A DNA stretch of 60,633 nucleotides from Nitrospira sp. (GTDB lineage: Bacteria > Nitrospirota > Nitrospiria > Nitrospirales > Nitrospiraceae): assembly GCA_024998685.1 (NCBI GenBank), contig JACOEH010000028.1:1-60633 (forward strand), in the 5' to 3' direction. The translations under genes and the position numbers were made by a program. The notes under the pieces are model-generated. The model was not told the DNA's origin. It worked only from the letters and a program-made list of their open reading frames with translations, and did no database searches. Positions 17,538-26,897 of the stretch are shown here, one piece after another; position 1 is the stretch's first letter, and the number at the start of each line of letters is the position of its first letter.

Positions 17538-18230
17538 ATGCCGGGCATTGCCCTGGTCACAGGTGCCAATAGAGGCATCGGCCTTGAGGTCGTCAGACAA
17601 CTGGCGGCGAAACAATGGCGGGTGTTTCTAACCGGACGATGTCTCGACTCCATCGAACGAGCCGCTGTCTCCCTCTCCGCTCCGTCCGTCATCCCCGTCG
17701 TTCTCGATGTCACCGACCAAGAAAGTATTGACCGGGCTGTGAAGACCATCGCCCAGACTGTCGATCATCTCGACGTCCTCGTGAACAATGCCGGGATCTT
17801 GAACGACCATGATGATTCGGTTCTCAATCTCCCTCCCGATCGGCTCCGACAAATGTTTGAGACGAACACCATCGGTCCCTTGCTCGTCACCCAGGCCTTC
17901 TTGCCGTTGCTCCGCAAGAGTGCCGCCGCTCGAATCATCAACGTCTCGAGCGCGGTCGGACGGTTGACCGGCATGGGTCCAGCAGTTCCAGCCTATGGCA
18001 TTTCCAAAACGGCGCTCAACGGCGTGACTGGGAAATTCGCCGCGGCATTGAAGAATTCAGGCATAGCGGTAAATTCCGTGGACCCGGGGTGGGTACGGAC
18101 TGAGATGGGAGGGAGTGAGGCGCCCCGCTCAGTCGAACAGGGTGCGGATACGATCGTGTGGCTGGCTACGGAAGCGCCTCAGTCGATGACCGGCCTATTC
18201 ATCCGAGATCGAAAGCCGATTCCGTGGTAA
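17538..18230 (+). CDS. short-chain dehydrogenase/reductase
   Basis: The 230-residue SDR has the NAD(P) motif TGANRGIGLEV, NNAGIL, and the catalytic Ser and YGISK (YxxxK) in PAYGISKTALNG. The start ATG at 17538 has GTGGAGG upstream; an earlier GTG would add 16 residues without motif content. The substrate is unknown; the family resembles carbonyl reductase-like members. Confidence 0.88.
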   Translation: MPGIALVTGANRGIGLEVVRQLAAKQWRVFLTGRCLDSIERAAVSLSAPSVIPVVLDVTDQESIDRAVKTIAQTVDHLDVLVNNAGILNDHDDSVLNLPPDRLRQMFETNTIGPLLVTQAFLPLLRKSAAARIINVSSAVGRLTGMGPAVPAYGISKTALNGVTGKFAAALKNSGIAVNSVDPGWVRTEMGGSEAPRSVEQGADTIVWLATEAPQSMTGLFIRDRKPIPW

Positions 18231-18302
18231 GGGGATTAGAGAACAACCTGTTCGATTGTGCGGCCTTCGTTGAAGTTCAGGACAGATGACCGTTTGTATC
18301 GA

Positions 18303-18479
18303 TCACGGCAACAAATTCGCCGACGGCTTATCCATGTAAGTTAAAAGGGCGATGAGTCCCGCGCCGATCAATAGCCATAACAGGCCGCCTTTCCAATTTC
18401 GCTGGCTGAACGAAAACACGCTGATCAGGAACAGCAGCGACCCCACAATACCGATAAACATCGAACCCGTCGCACTCAT
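18303..18479 (-). CDS. 58-residue membrane protein
   Basis: A minus-strand ORF starts at ATG 18479 behind a GAGGAA site and ends at TGA 18303-18305. The translation has two hydrophobic helices (MFIGIVGSLLFLISVF and LLWLLIGAGLIALLTY) joined by a charged loop SQRNWKG, so it is a small inner-membrane hairpin. No family is recognised. It lies convergent to the SDR and downstream of the hicBA remnants. Confidence 0.65.
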   Translation of the reverse strand: MSATGSMFIGIVGSLLFLISVFSFSQRNWKGGLLWLLIGAGLIALLTYMDKPSANLLP

Positions 18480-18571
18480 CGTTCCTCACAAGTTTGAGTC
18501 TCTCTTTAACATGTCCGAATGAGGGAACTCCAGAAAACGCACCAAGTTTCCACAAGCCTGCATGTGGAAAT

Positions 18572-18730
18572 CTAATTGAATCGTGGGGGGAATATAGGGA
18601 CGACGAGTTGGCCGAATGGTTGATCGCGCCGAAGAATCACATGGCTGCCTTCCTGTCGCCGGACTGTGAAACTCGCCCGCTCCAGCGCTTTAATACAGGC
18701 TCGCCCCGAGATACTCGGCAGTTTGCTCAT
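18572..18730 (-). pseudogene. hicA: HicA-type mRNA interferase, C-terminally truncated
   Basis: The 52-residue ORF starts MSKLPSISGR and has the HicA fold signature VRRQEGSHVILRRD with the catalytic histidine at residue 30. Complete HicA toxins continue after VVP with a segment like DHKELDRGTLR. Here the frame runs into unrelated PIFPPRFN and stops. The ATG overlaps the hicB stop (ATGA). The lost third strand and helix probably leave it inactive, though the active-site histidine remains. Confidence 0.7.
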
Positions 18731-18933
18731 ACGGCTATCAGCACCGCATCGAAACGCTCTTCAGGTACGGCAAGCTTGTCTTCCTCTAATGCAGCAACGT
18801 ACCCACGAATGGCCTCACGGATGTTTGTGACAGCATCCTCCTTGCTCTTCCCTTGGCTTAAGCAGCCAGGCAGACTTGGACACTCGGCCACCCAATAGCC
18901 ATCTTCCCCACGATATATGATGACCTGTCTCAC
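18727..18933 (-). CDS. hicB: HicB-family antitoxin
   Basis: The 68-residue protein matches the HicB partial RNase-H fold: YRGEDGYWVAECPSLPGCLSQGKSKEDAVTNIREAI. HicB binds and neutralises HicA and represses the operon in complete systems. The antitoxin comes first and overlaps the shortened hicA by 4 bases. With 68 residues it lacks a DNA-binding C-terminal domain. Confidence 0.87.
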   Translation of the reverse strand: MRQVIIYRGEDGYWVAECPSLPGCLSQGKSKEDAVTNIREAIRGYVAALEEDKLAVPEERFDAVLIAV

Positions 18934-19030
18934 GATTCACCTCCCTGGCAAACAGAGTCTGCTTCCATTTCCATGTACCGCAACCTTACCATCATTGCAA
19001 CAATAACCAGCAGATACCTGAGTGTGCCCC

Positions 19031-20731
19031 TCAACTCGCCACCGCCGGGGCCAGCGCTTCGTGAAGGACGGCTTCGAGGAGGCGGCGGCTGTCGGTGTGA
19101 GTAGTAGTGAGCTGCGCTTCTATCTTATCGCAGAGGGCCATCAGTTCATCAACTTTGGCGACGATGCGCTGTTGTTCGGCGAATGGTGGGAGTGGAACAG
19201 GTATTTGACGAAAGTTCCCCAGCCCAATTCGAGTAAGCGTCATTCCATGATGATGAGCAGCGGCAAACTCTTGGGCCACTGCTGAATTCAAATAATGCAA
19301 GGCAAAACCTGCGCATGTCTGCGCATGAACTGAAAAGCGATAACAATCTGCCTTCACTACTGCTGGGCCAATATTATCTGGCAACCTGCAACAGCGAACG
19401 TGCGGATCAACCAGGCCAGCGACAACCAAGTCGCCAGCGTGAACATGGTGCTTGGAGAGACGGCCAAATCGCGACCGATCAATGTATGAACGATGTTCCT
19501 CGCGAAAGATTCCACGGCCAATATTCTGAAGGCGAATGACTCGATAGCCCGGTGCTGTCACGTAGTGCTCGGTTTTCAAATTTGCGCCGAACGGACCGTC
19601 GGTGATTGCGTTGGGATCGTCCGCTGCAATCTGATCGACAACGGTCCATGTCCAGCTTGGTGGAATCTCTGGAAGCGGTGACTCCAATTCATCGATATCG
19701 AGGCTTGCAAACTTTCGGAGATATTTCCGAGTGCAATAAATACGCTTGAGCAGTTCGGATCCCTGCTCCTCGTTGGAGTCTTGGGGAACGAGTTTCCCGC
19801 GGACGGCGAGGTTGAGAATGGTTTGGCGAAGTTGCTGGATGTGTTCGGGTTTCGTGGTGAGGCGCGGGAGGTGCTTGAAGTAGAAGCGGGCGTGGTCGCG
19901 AAAAGCGTCAGCATCCACGCCATTCTTCAAACTATTCAGAGACGAAGCCACCAGACGATTGCGCCGCCTCTCGCGCTCCTCCTGCGCCGCTTCCAAGCGA
20001 TCACACAGCGCCATCAATTCATCCACCCTGGCGACAATGCGGTGCTGTTCCGCGAGGGGTGGGAGAATGATTGGGATATCGACTGCCTTCGCCTGATTTA
20101 GTTTGGAACGCGTAGCCCCGGCAACTCGCCCCTTATAGTCAAAGGTGTTGAGGCAATATGTAAGAAAAGCATGAGATATCAAGATGCCTCGAAAAACATG
20201 TGCATGATTGTTGACCCATGTTTTCCCGGAAATCAGATAAGCCTTAGGACGAAGGGCATCAAAGAAAGGAACGCCGTCCTCCCCAAGCAAAACCAGTTCC
20301 TCATCAAAGAGGAAATCATCAATCCATCCCTGCTGCTGAGTTGCGCCAAAATATGGAAACAACTCTGAAGGGCTCTTGCCCTCGATCCGTTGCTCTCGCT
20401 CCGTGCTGTTGACCGGCTGGCGCATGTAGTCCAAGCACGTTGCAATAGCGGCTAATCTGGTAGGTTGCCATCCCTCTGGGACGGAGAATGAGAGCTCATC
20501 TTTGCCCACTGGTGGGAGAGATTCCTGCCGTTTAAGCTTCCCTCCTTGGATGAGCTGCATCTTTTTTGCTTCGATGCGATCGAGCAGCTCCGAAGCAGGC
20601 TCATCCCTCGGGTCCTGCTCAACCAGCTTCCCTCGCACGGCAAGGTCGAGGATGAATCGACGCAGGCGCGGGATTGCGTCGGGCGCGTCGCTGATGCAGT
20701 CGAAGTGAGCAAGGAGTCGCGCGGGATTCAT
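19031..20731 (-). CDS. hsdS: type I restriction-modification specificity subunit
   Basis: The 566-residue HsdS has two target-recognition domains, each followed by a conserved spacer helix. The two repeats read LPPLAEQHRIVARVDELM near residue 230 and LPPFAEQQRIVAKVDELM near 535. HsdS sets the DNA sequence recognised by the methylase and nuclease. It appears intact, unlike hsdM and hsdR. Its ATG overlaps the end of the hsdM C-terminal reading frame by 4 bases. Confidence 0.92.
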   Translation of the reverse strand: MNPARLLAHFDCISDAPDAIPRLRRFILDLAVRGKLVEQDPRDEPASELLDRIEAKKMQLIQGGKLKRQESLPPVGKDELSFSVPEGWQPTRLAAIATCLDYMRQPVNSTEREQRIEGKSPSELFPYFGATQQQGWIDDFLFDEELVLLGEDGVPFFDALRPKAYLISGKTWVNNHAHVFRGILISHAFLTYCLNTFDYKGRVAGATRSKLNQAKAVDIPIILPPLAEQHRIVARVDELMALCDRLEAAQEERERRRNRLVASSLNSLKNGVDADAFRDHARFYFKHLPRLTTKPEHIQQLRQTILNLAVRGKLVPQDSNEEQGSELLKRIYCTRKYLRKFASLDIDELESPLPEIPPSWTWTVVDQIAADDPNAITDGPFGANLKTEHYVTAPGYRVIRLQNIGRGIFREEHRSYIDRSRFGRLSKHHVHAGDLVVAGLVDPHVRCCRLPDNIGPAVVKADCYRFSVHAQTCAGFALHYLNSAVAQEFAAAHHHGMTLTRIGLGNFRQIPVPLPPFAEQQRIVAKVDELMALCDKIEAQLTTTHTDSRRLLEAVLHEALAPAVAS

Positions 20732-22181
20732 CGCAACAAGGCCTTCTCCAAAATGGACTTGAGCTGATCGTGGAGGTTGGCGGTTTCCTTTTCGGCCGCC
20801 TCAAGTTTCTGCAGCAGTTCTTCCGGATCGCCATGATCGTCGGCGACTGTATGTGGATTCTTGATATCGAGGTTATAGCCACGGGCTTTCACTTCATCGG
20901 CTGTCACTTTCCAGGCGACATCCGTTTCCTTCCGTCCTTTCCGCTTCGCTCCTCCCACCAGTCGATGCAAGGCTTCAAGTGTTCGAAGCGGATGGGCTTC
21001 GTCATCGAGTAGGCCTTCTGCCCATCGGGGATGCGATGTTCGTAGAACCAGATCTCTTTCGTCGGCTCGCCCTTCTCAAAAAACAGCAGATTCGTCCCGA
21101 TGCTGGCGTAGGGTTTGAACACGCTGTTGGGCAGACGGACGATTGTATGGAGATTGCACTCCTCCATGAGATGTTCCTTGAGCCTGGTCTTCACGCCTTC
21201 GCCGAACAGCGACCCGTCCGGTAGCACGACGGCGGCGCGCCCGCCGGTCTTGAGCAGGCGCACGATCAATGCGAGAAAAAGGTCCGCTGTCTCGCGCGTC
21301 TGGAAATGTTTCGGAAAGTTGCTTTCGATCCCGTCTTCTTCCTTTCCGCCGAAGGGCGGATTGGTGAGGACGATGTCCACGCGATCGGCTTGGCCGTAGC
21401 TGATGTAGGGCCTGGCCAGGGTGTTGTCGTGACGGACGAATGACGGATCTTCGATGTTGTGCAGCAGCATGTTGGTCACGCAGAGCATGTGCGGGAGCTG
21501 CTTCTTCTCGCAGGCCCGCAAACCCTGCTGCATCTTCTGTTCGTCCGCCGGTTTCTTCACATAGCGCTCGCGCATGTGCCGGATGGCGCAGGTGAGAAAG
21601 CCGCCGGTACCGCAGGCCGGGTCGAAGAGAATCTCGCCGGGGTGCGGGTCGATCCGGTCCGCCATGAAGGCTGTAACGGCGCGGGGCGTGTAGTACTCGC
21701 CCGCGTTGCCCGCGCTCTGAAGGTCGTTCAGGATCTGCTCGTAGATGTCACCGAAGTGCTGACGCTCGGTCAGGTTGTTGAAGTCGATGCTGTTGATCTT
21801 GTTGATCACCTGCCGCATGAGCTGGCCGGACTTCATGTAGTTGTAGGCGTCCTCGAAGACCTCCCGCACGACGCGGCGGCGCCCGTCTTTGGTCGAACCC
21901 GACAACTCTTTGAGCGAGGGGAAGAGCTCACCGTTGACGAAGGCCATGAGCGGTTCGCCGGTGATACCTTCGGGATCAGCCGCCCAGGTGCGCCACTGGA
22001 ATTTCTTCGGGATGGGCGAGCGGTAGTCCTTCTGCATCGCTTCGAGTTCCAGATCCTGGTCGTCGATGATTTTCAGGAAGAACATCCAGCAGAGCTGAGA
22101 GATGCGCTGGGCGTCGCCATCGACGCCGCTGTCCTGGCGCATGATGTCTTGAATCGATTTGACGGTGTTGCGGACGGACAT
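20728..22181 (-). pseudogene. hsdM: type I restriction-modification methylase subunit, frameshifted near the 3' end
   Basis: HsdM methylates adenine in the target. The main frame has the AdoMet motif DPACGTGGFL and the catalytic NPPF (LTNPPFGGKEEDG). It then runs FEHLKPCIDWW and goes out of frame at about 20951-20957, ending after 425 residues at 20904. The adjacent frame continues GGAKRKGRKETDVAWK and on to 20728, where it overlaps hsdS. One missing base in a G-run (minus strand) explains this. The intact protein would be about 485 residues; the lost part contacts HsdS. Confidence 0.85.
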
Positions 22182-22184
22182 GAG

Positions 22185-24719
22185 TTAGGCGGCTCCCTGA
22201 TAGAGGGCGGATTGCAATTCGTGGACGGCCTGTTCGAAGCCGGGACGTCCGCCGAACGTCTTGAGCAGTTCGATCGGTGTCCCCATGGTATCGAACGGCG
22301 CGATCTTGAGGATTTGCGGATCATCCAGGTTGGTGACGCCTTCGTCCTGATATTTCTGGAGCAAGGCTTCCAGCACGGCGCGGGCTTGCTTGCCGTACTT
22401 CGTGAAGACATCCCGCTTGCGGACATTCTCCGCCCGTTCTCGCCGCGTCAGCGGCGGCTGATCGAAGGCCACATGGCAGATGAGGTCGAAGGGGTCGAGA
22501 TCCTTTCCGACTTCGTCGGCCAATGGTTCGAGCAACAGCCCTTCCTGCTCCAGTTCCTCGATGATGGCCTGCTTGCGCTCGGCGCTGTTCCACTGTTTGA
22601 GAAACGCCGTGAGGCCGGCATAGCGCTTCCGGAGCGTCTTCTTGGTGTAGTCGCGCAGAGTTTCGGTCACGAGCTTGCCGTATTCGTCGAGATACTCGAT
22701 CCGTTCCGCAATGACGCTGACCTCCTCGCCATGGATGTAGTACTTGCGGGGTGGCGTTCCGCCGGGTGGGATGGTGAGGTCCGGTGTGGCAGGATCGACG
22801 ACGACCCGCTCGTCCTCGCCAGGTCTGGTCGAGATCGGATCGTCCGCATCAGCCGATGGGGGCAGATCGTCAGGCGGCGCGACCGGATCTTGTGGCCCAG
22901 GCTCGTAGATCTGCACCGGCTCGCCGTCGAAGTCGGGATCGGCGAAATGATTGGTGGCCTTCCGAAAGTCGATGAGGGTGAAGTAGTACTTTTTGGTGTC
23001 TTCATGGACGCGGGTGCCGCGCCCGACGATCTGTTTGAACTCCGTCATGGACCCGACTTCTCGGTCGAGCACGATCACGCGGCAGGTCTGCGCATCCACG
23101 CCGGTGGAGAGCAGCCGCGAGGTCGTGACGATCACCGGATACTTGGCCTCCGGATCGATGAAGTTCCCGAGCTGGGCCGTGCCTTCGGCGTCATCGCCGG
23201 TGATCCGCATGATGTAGCGCTCGTTCTGCTGCACCAGGTCGGCGTTCTCGTTGATCAGGGCCTGGCGCATCCGGGCGGCATGTTCGACATCCACACAGAA
23301 CACGATGGTCTTCTGAAAGCGGTCTCCGCTTTCTTTCAGAAAGTCGGTCACTTTGTGGGCCACTCGCTTCGTCCGCTCGTCGATCACCAAATTCCGGTCA
23401 TAGTCCTTCTGGTTGTAAATGCGGTCTTCGATCTCCTGGCCGTATTTATCGAGTTCACCCTTCGTCGGGCGATAGCCTTCGACGTCCACATCCAAATGGA
23501 CCTTCACCACTTTATAGGGAGCGAGGAAGCCGTCTCGGATGCCTTCCTTCAGCGAGTAGGTGAACACCGGCTGGCCAAAGTAGTGGATGTTGGACACGTA
23601 CGCGGTTTCTTTCGGCGTGGCGGTGAGGCCGATCTGGGTGGCGCCTGAAAAATGGTCAAGGATTTCCCGCCAGGCGGAATCCGCCGCCACGCTGCCGCGA
23701 TGGCACTCATCGACGACGATCAGGTCAAAAAAATCCGACGACAGTTCGCGGTAAAGTTTCTGCCGATCTTCAGGCCCTGTGATGGCTTGATAGAGTCCGA
23801 GATAGATTTCGTAGGACGTATCGATCCGTCGATGCTTCTTATCCATGGCCAGGGGCAGCTCAACGACTGCGCCGTCCGCTCGCTCGATGGTCTTTGAACC
23901 GGTACTGAGTTTAGCCATCGTCTTTCCAAAGGGCCGGAAGTCGTTGACCATCGTTTGATCGATCAGGACATTGCGGTCGGCGAGATAGAGAATGCGTTTC
24001 TTGCGCCCGGCTTTCCAGAGACGCCAGATGATTTGAAAGGCGGTGTAGGTCTTGCCGGTGCCAGTCGCCATGACCAGGAACAGGCGATTCTCGCCTTTGG
24101 CGATGGCCTCGATGGTCTTGTTGATGGCGATGCGCTGGTAATAGCGCGGCTCCTTGCTGCTCGCATCATTGTGGTAACTCTGGAGCACGATTTCTTCCTA
24201 CGCCGGCGCCAAGCATTTCCAGGCACGATACTGTTGCCAGAGGGTTTCAGGCGAAGGAAACGCGTTCAGTGCAAGATCGATTTCCCGCTGCTTGCTCCGG
24301 CCCGTTCGATCGTGAAAGACGAAGCCGTCGCCGTTCGATGAAAAGGCGAAGGGAATATCGAGCGTCTCGGCATACTTCAACGCCTGCTGCATGCCGCCGC
24401 CGACGGGATAACTGTTGTCTTTCGCCTCGATGAGGGCAATGGGTAAGTTCGGCTTATAGTAGAGGATGTAGTCGGCGCGTTTGGCTTTGCCTCGGGTAAC
24501 GAGCTTGCCCCGGACGATAATGCGCCCTTTCGTAAACCCGACCTCCTCGCGAATCTGCGACAGATCATCCCATCCCGCCCGCTTCACCGCCGGCGTGATG
24601 AATTTGGTGCAGATGTCTCGTTCGCTCAGCGATTTCTTGTCGAGGTCCGTCACAAAGAACACCTCGCGTGTGACACACGTCGGCGCCGAAGGATACATGT
24701 TTCCTATGGAGGAAACCAC
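22185..24719 (-). pseudogene. hsdR: type I restriction endonuclease subunit interrupted by an in-frame amber codon
   Basis: Two parts lie in the same frame. The nuclease part (24719-24198) has LIEAKDNSYPVGGG, and the helicase part (24188-22185) has ATGTGKT and DECHRG motor motifs. Between them a TAG at 24198-24200 follows WKCLAPA where relatives read on with Gln-Glu-Glu, so a CAG to TAG change fits. The true start is uncertain; the GTG at 24653 (VTDLDKKSLSERD) best matches family N-termini. Without readthrough the helicase lacks its nuclease. Confidence 0.85.
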
Positions 24720-24854
24720 GCTCCCGAAGGAGGAGGAAGTGCCGCCCTTCGACAGGCTAAAGACGTGGCACTAGGTGCTGAGCGGTGGTTGACTTGTCTG
24801 ATCCGGATGTTTAATCCGGTTTATCCCGTTTGATTGGTTTATTTTGTGGAATTG

Positions 24855-25628
24855 CTATCCGACTTTTGAGTATCGCCTCACTTCACCGTATTGCCCTTTG
24901 AGCCCGTTCAGAACATCGATGTCCGTTTGTTTGTGCCAATATTGCCGTTGAGGACGCCCCTGCCGGAGCAGCTCCGGAACGGTCATGAAACTGAGTCGCC
25001 CGCTCAGTTCGTTTAGAAGCATGTCCACCGCCTTCAACATCGGTTCTCGGTCGACATATCGATCCTCTCCATGCCGAAAGAGCGAATCATGAAAAAGGAT
25101 GATGCTGCCGTTTTGCATCCGACTCATAATCCTGCCTTTTATCCAATCTGCATCGTGGTCGAGCCAGTCCATAGCCGTCGCATTATAGGTAATGACCTGA
25201 TACCCAAGCCACAGCGCGTCGAGGCGCGACAATAGGTTCTGGTCCGCATAGGGAGGACGGAAGATTTGCTGCGCATACGGAGCAATGGCTTTTGCACATG
25301 CCCGGATCTGGGCTCGCCGTTCGTGTCCGGTGAGCAAGGGGAAAGAGGGATGATCCCAGGAGTGATTGCCGATCGCATGTCCGGCGGCAGCCGCCTTCTT
25401 CACAAGATCGGGATGACGCTCTGCAGCCTGACCCACCATGAAAAACGTCGCCTTCGCATGATGCTGTTGCAAAATATCAAGAAGGCGAGGGGTGAAGACC
25501 GGGTCCGGACCATCGTCGAAAGTCAGCGCGACGGCCGGCTTTGATGTGGAGACATGCGTGATGGTCCCAAAAACAAAAAGAGGAATCGATTTTAATCGTC
25601 TATATGTTGCTCTTAGTAACTCTGTCAT
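24855..25628 (-). CDS. polysaccharide deacetylase (NodB/CE4 family)
   Basis: The 257-residue protein has the CE4 motifs TFDDGPDP (metal-binding Asp), HSWDHP (the HxxxH ligands), RPPYAD and ILFHDS. It would remove N- or O-acetyl groups from a sugar polymer. The N-terminus has a short hydrophobic stretch rather than a clear signal peptide. It is the last gene of a carbohydrate operon after the GT2 gene. Confidence 0.9.
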   Translation of the reverse strand: MTELLRATYRRLKSIPLFVFGTITHVSTSKPAVALTFDDGPDPVFTPRLLDILQQHHAKATFFMVGQAAERHPDLVKKAAAAGHAIGNHSWDHPSFPLLTGHERRAQIRACAKAIAPYAQQIFRPPYADQNLLSRLDALWLGYQVITYNATAMDWLDHDADWIKGRIMSRMQNGSIILFHDSLFRHGEDRYVDREPMLKAVDMLLNELSGRLSFMTVPELLRQGRPQRQYWHKQTDIDVLNGLKGQYGEVRRYSKVG

Positions 25629-25679
25629 CGAATAGAGAACATACCGTTTCGGATTGAACCTTTTGTTCGGCCGGATGCA

Positions 25680-26555
25680 TCAAATCGCCAACACTCTGTA
25701 TTTGATGCTCCCTTTCAAACGGCCTATCTTCGCCCCACATCGCCGAGCCCAAACGGCCCGATCGCTTTTATCTCGAATGTGCGGAATACTTTTCGCAAAC
25801 CATATAATAAAATTCATCCATGAAGCGATGCCCTGTTTCCAAGTCCGTTTCGGCATCCCGAAAGGAAGATGTTTCTTATAAAGGAGAACACGATATTCGC
25901 CCCATCCAACCGCCTGCCGATAGTTACCTATAATGGTATCCCTTACGCGGACATGCATCACTGCATCCGACACAAAATGAAGCGTCACCCCTTTCAGCTG
26001 AATGTTCCAGCAATAATCCGTGTCTTCACACAAGGCAAGAGACTCATCGAAGCCGCCGATTGTTTCATGGATCCAACGTTTCACTCCAAGGGTGCCGCCC
26101 CCAGCGTGCGGAAGATAGGAGAGCTCCCCTTTCGGTTGAAGCCCTGATGCTTGGGAATGTCGTACCTGCTTCGTCACCCAAGCGGGGCTGAGCTTATTCG
26201 CGTCGATACGGCAGGCAACAAAATCGTACTTGGACAACGCCTTTCCCATCGCAGAAAGCCAACCTGGAGCGACCTCATCATCTGCATCGCAAAAAACAAG
26301 CGCTTCCCCCAGCGCAAACTTCGCGCCGATATTCCTGGCATGCGCTTGCCCACGCTTGTCGGATGCGTCAACGATACGAAGATCCGGAAGACGACTCACG
26401 TATCTCTTCACGACGTTCACTAAATCATCCGTCGATCCGTTGTCTGAAACAATCACTTCCCAAGGCTCGGAATAATTCTGACCCGCAAGGGCTTCAAATT
26501 GAGCGGCAATCGTACCCGCTGCATTCAAACAGGGAATGATGACGCTCAATTTCAT
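25680..26555 (-). CDS. family 2 glycosyltransferase
   Basis: The 291-residue GT-A enzyme starts MKLSVIIPCLNAAGT, with the SDNGSTDD nucleotide-sugar loop and the metal-binding FCDADDEV (DxD-type) near residue 90. It transfers a sugar onto a lipid or polysaccharide acceptor. The ATG at 26555 has GGGAG eight bases upstream and overlaps the stop of the small ORF before it, so an alternative start 18 bases earlier is less likely. Confidence 0.9.
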   Translation of the reverse strand: MKLSVIIPCLNAAGTIAAQFEALAGQNYSEPWEVIVSDNGSTDDLVNVVKRYVSRLPDLRIVDASDKRGQAHARNIGAKFALGEALVFCDADDEVAPGWLSAMGKALSKYDFVACRIDANKLSPAWVTKQVRHSQASGLQPKGELSYLPHAGGGTLGVKRWIHETIGGFDESLALCEDTDYCWNIQLKGVTLHFVSDAVMHVRVRDTIIGNYRQAVGWGEYRVLLYKKHLPFGMPKRTWKQGIASWMNFIIWFAKSIPHIRDKSDRAVWARRCGAKIGRLKGSIKYRVLAI

Positions 26556-26821
26556 CCGCTTATCTCCCACCACTTACCCGGCCCGAGTTCAAAGGATAAC
26601 CGACCTTCGGAACATCGAATGACGAGATACGTTCCCGGCGTTCGATAATCGCCAATTTGCGATGACTGAAACGAAGGGCATATGGTATCTCGTGTCGGCC
26701 CGGCCGGAGAAAAATGAAAGTTTTTCGCAAACGGAAAGATACTGCCCGGCAGGCCCTGAACGAAAAGAGGAGACGCGACGGAGATCCATTCGCTCATCTT
26801 TTGGAAAGCCTGTTCAAACAT
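26552..26821 (-). CDS. 89-residue protein of unknown function, coupled to the glycosyltransferase
   Basis: The ORF ends in TGA overlapping the glycosyltransferase ATG, and the GT ribosome site GGGAG lies in its last codons. Composition (FHFSPAGPTRDT, TYLVIRCSEGRLSFELGPG) looks like beta-rich coding sequence, but no family is recognised. There is no strong ribosome site before its ATG. It may be the remaining end of a longer gene or a short ORF that couples translation. Confidence 0.45.
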   Translation of the reverse strand: MFEQAFQKMSEWISVASPLFVQGLPGSIFPFAKNFHFSPAGPTRDTICPSFQSSQIGDYRTPGTYLVIRCSEGRLSFELGPGKWWEISG

Positions 26822-26897
26822 AGGGAGAACGCTCGAGCTCTCGCCCTCTTAGAGACGAACCGGCATTACCGGAATCTCCCAGCCGTCCACTCCAGCA

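Noticed and set aside
21459-23648. 729-residue plus-strand ORF
   Set aside because: It is the antisense shadow of hsdR and hsdM. Composition is His/Arg/Val-rich with no motif, and the opposite frame has clear domain motifs.
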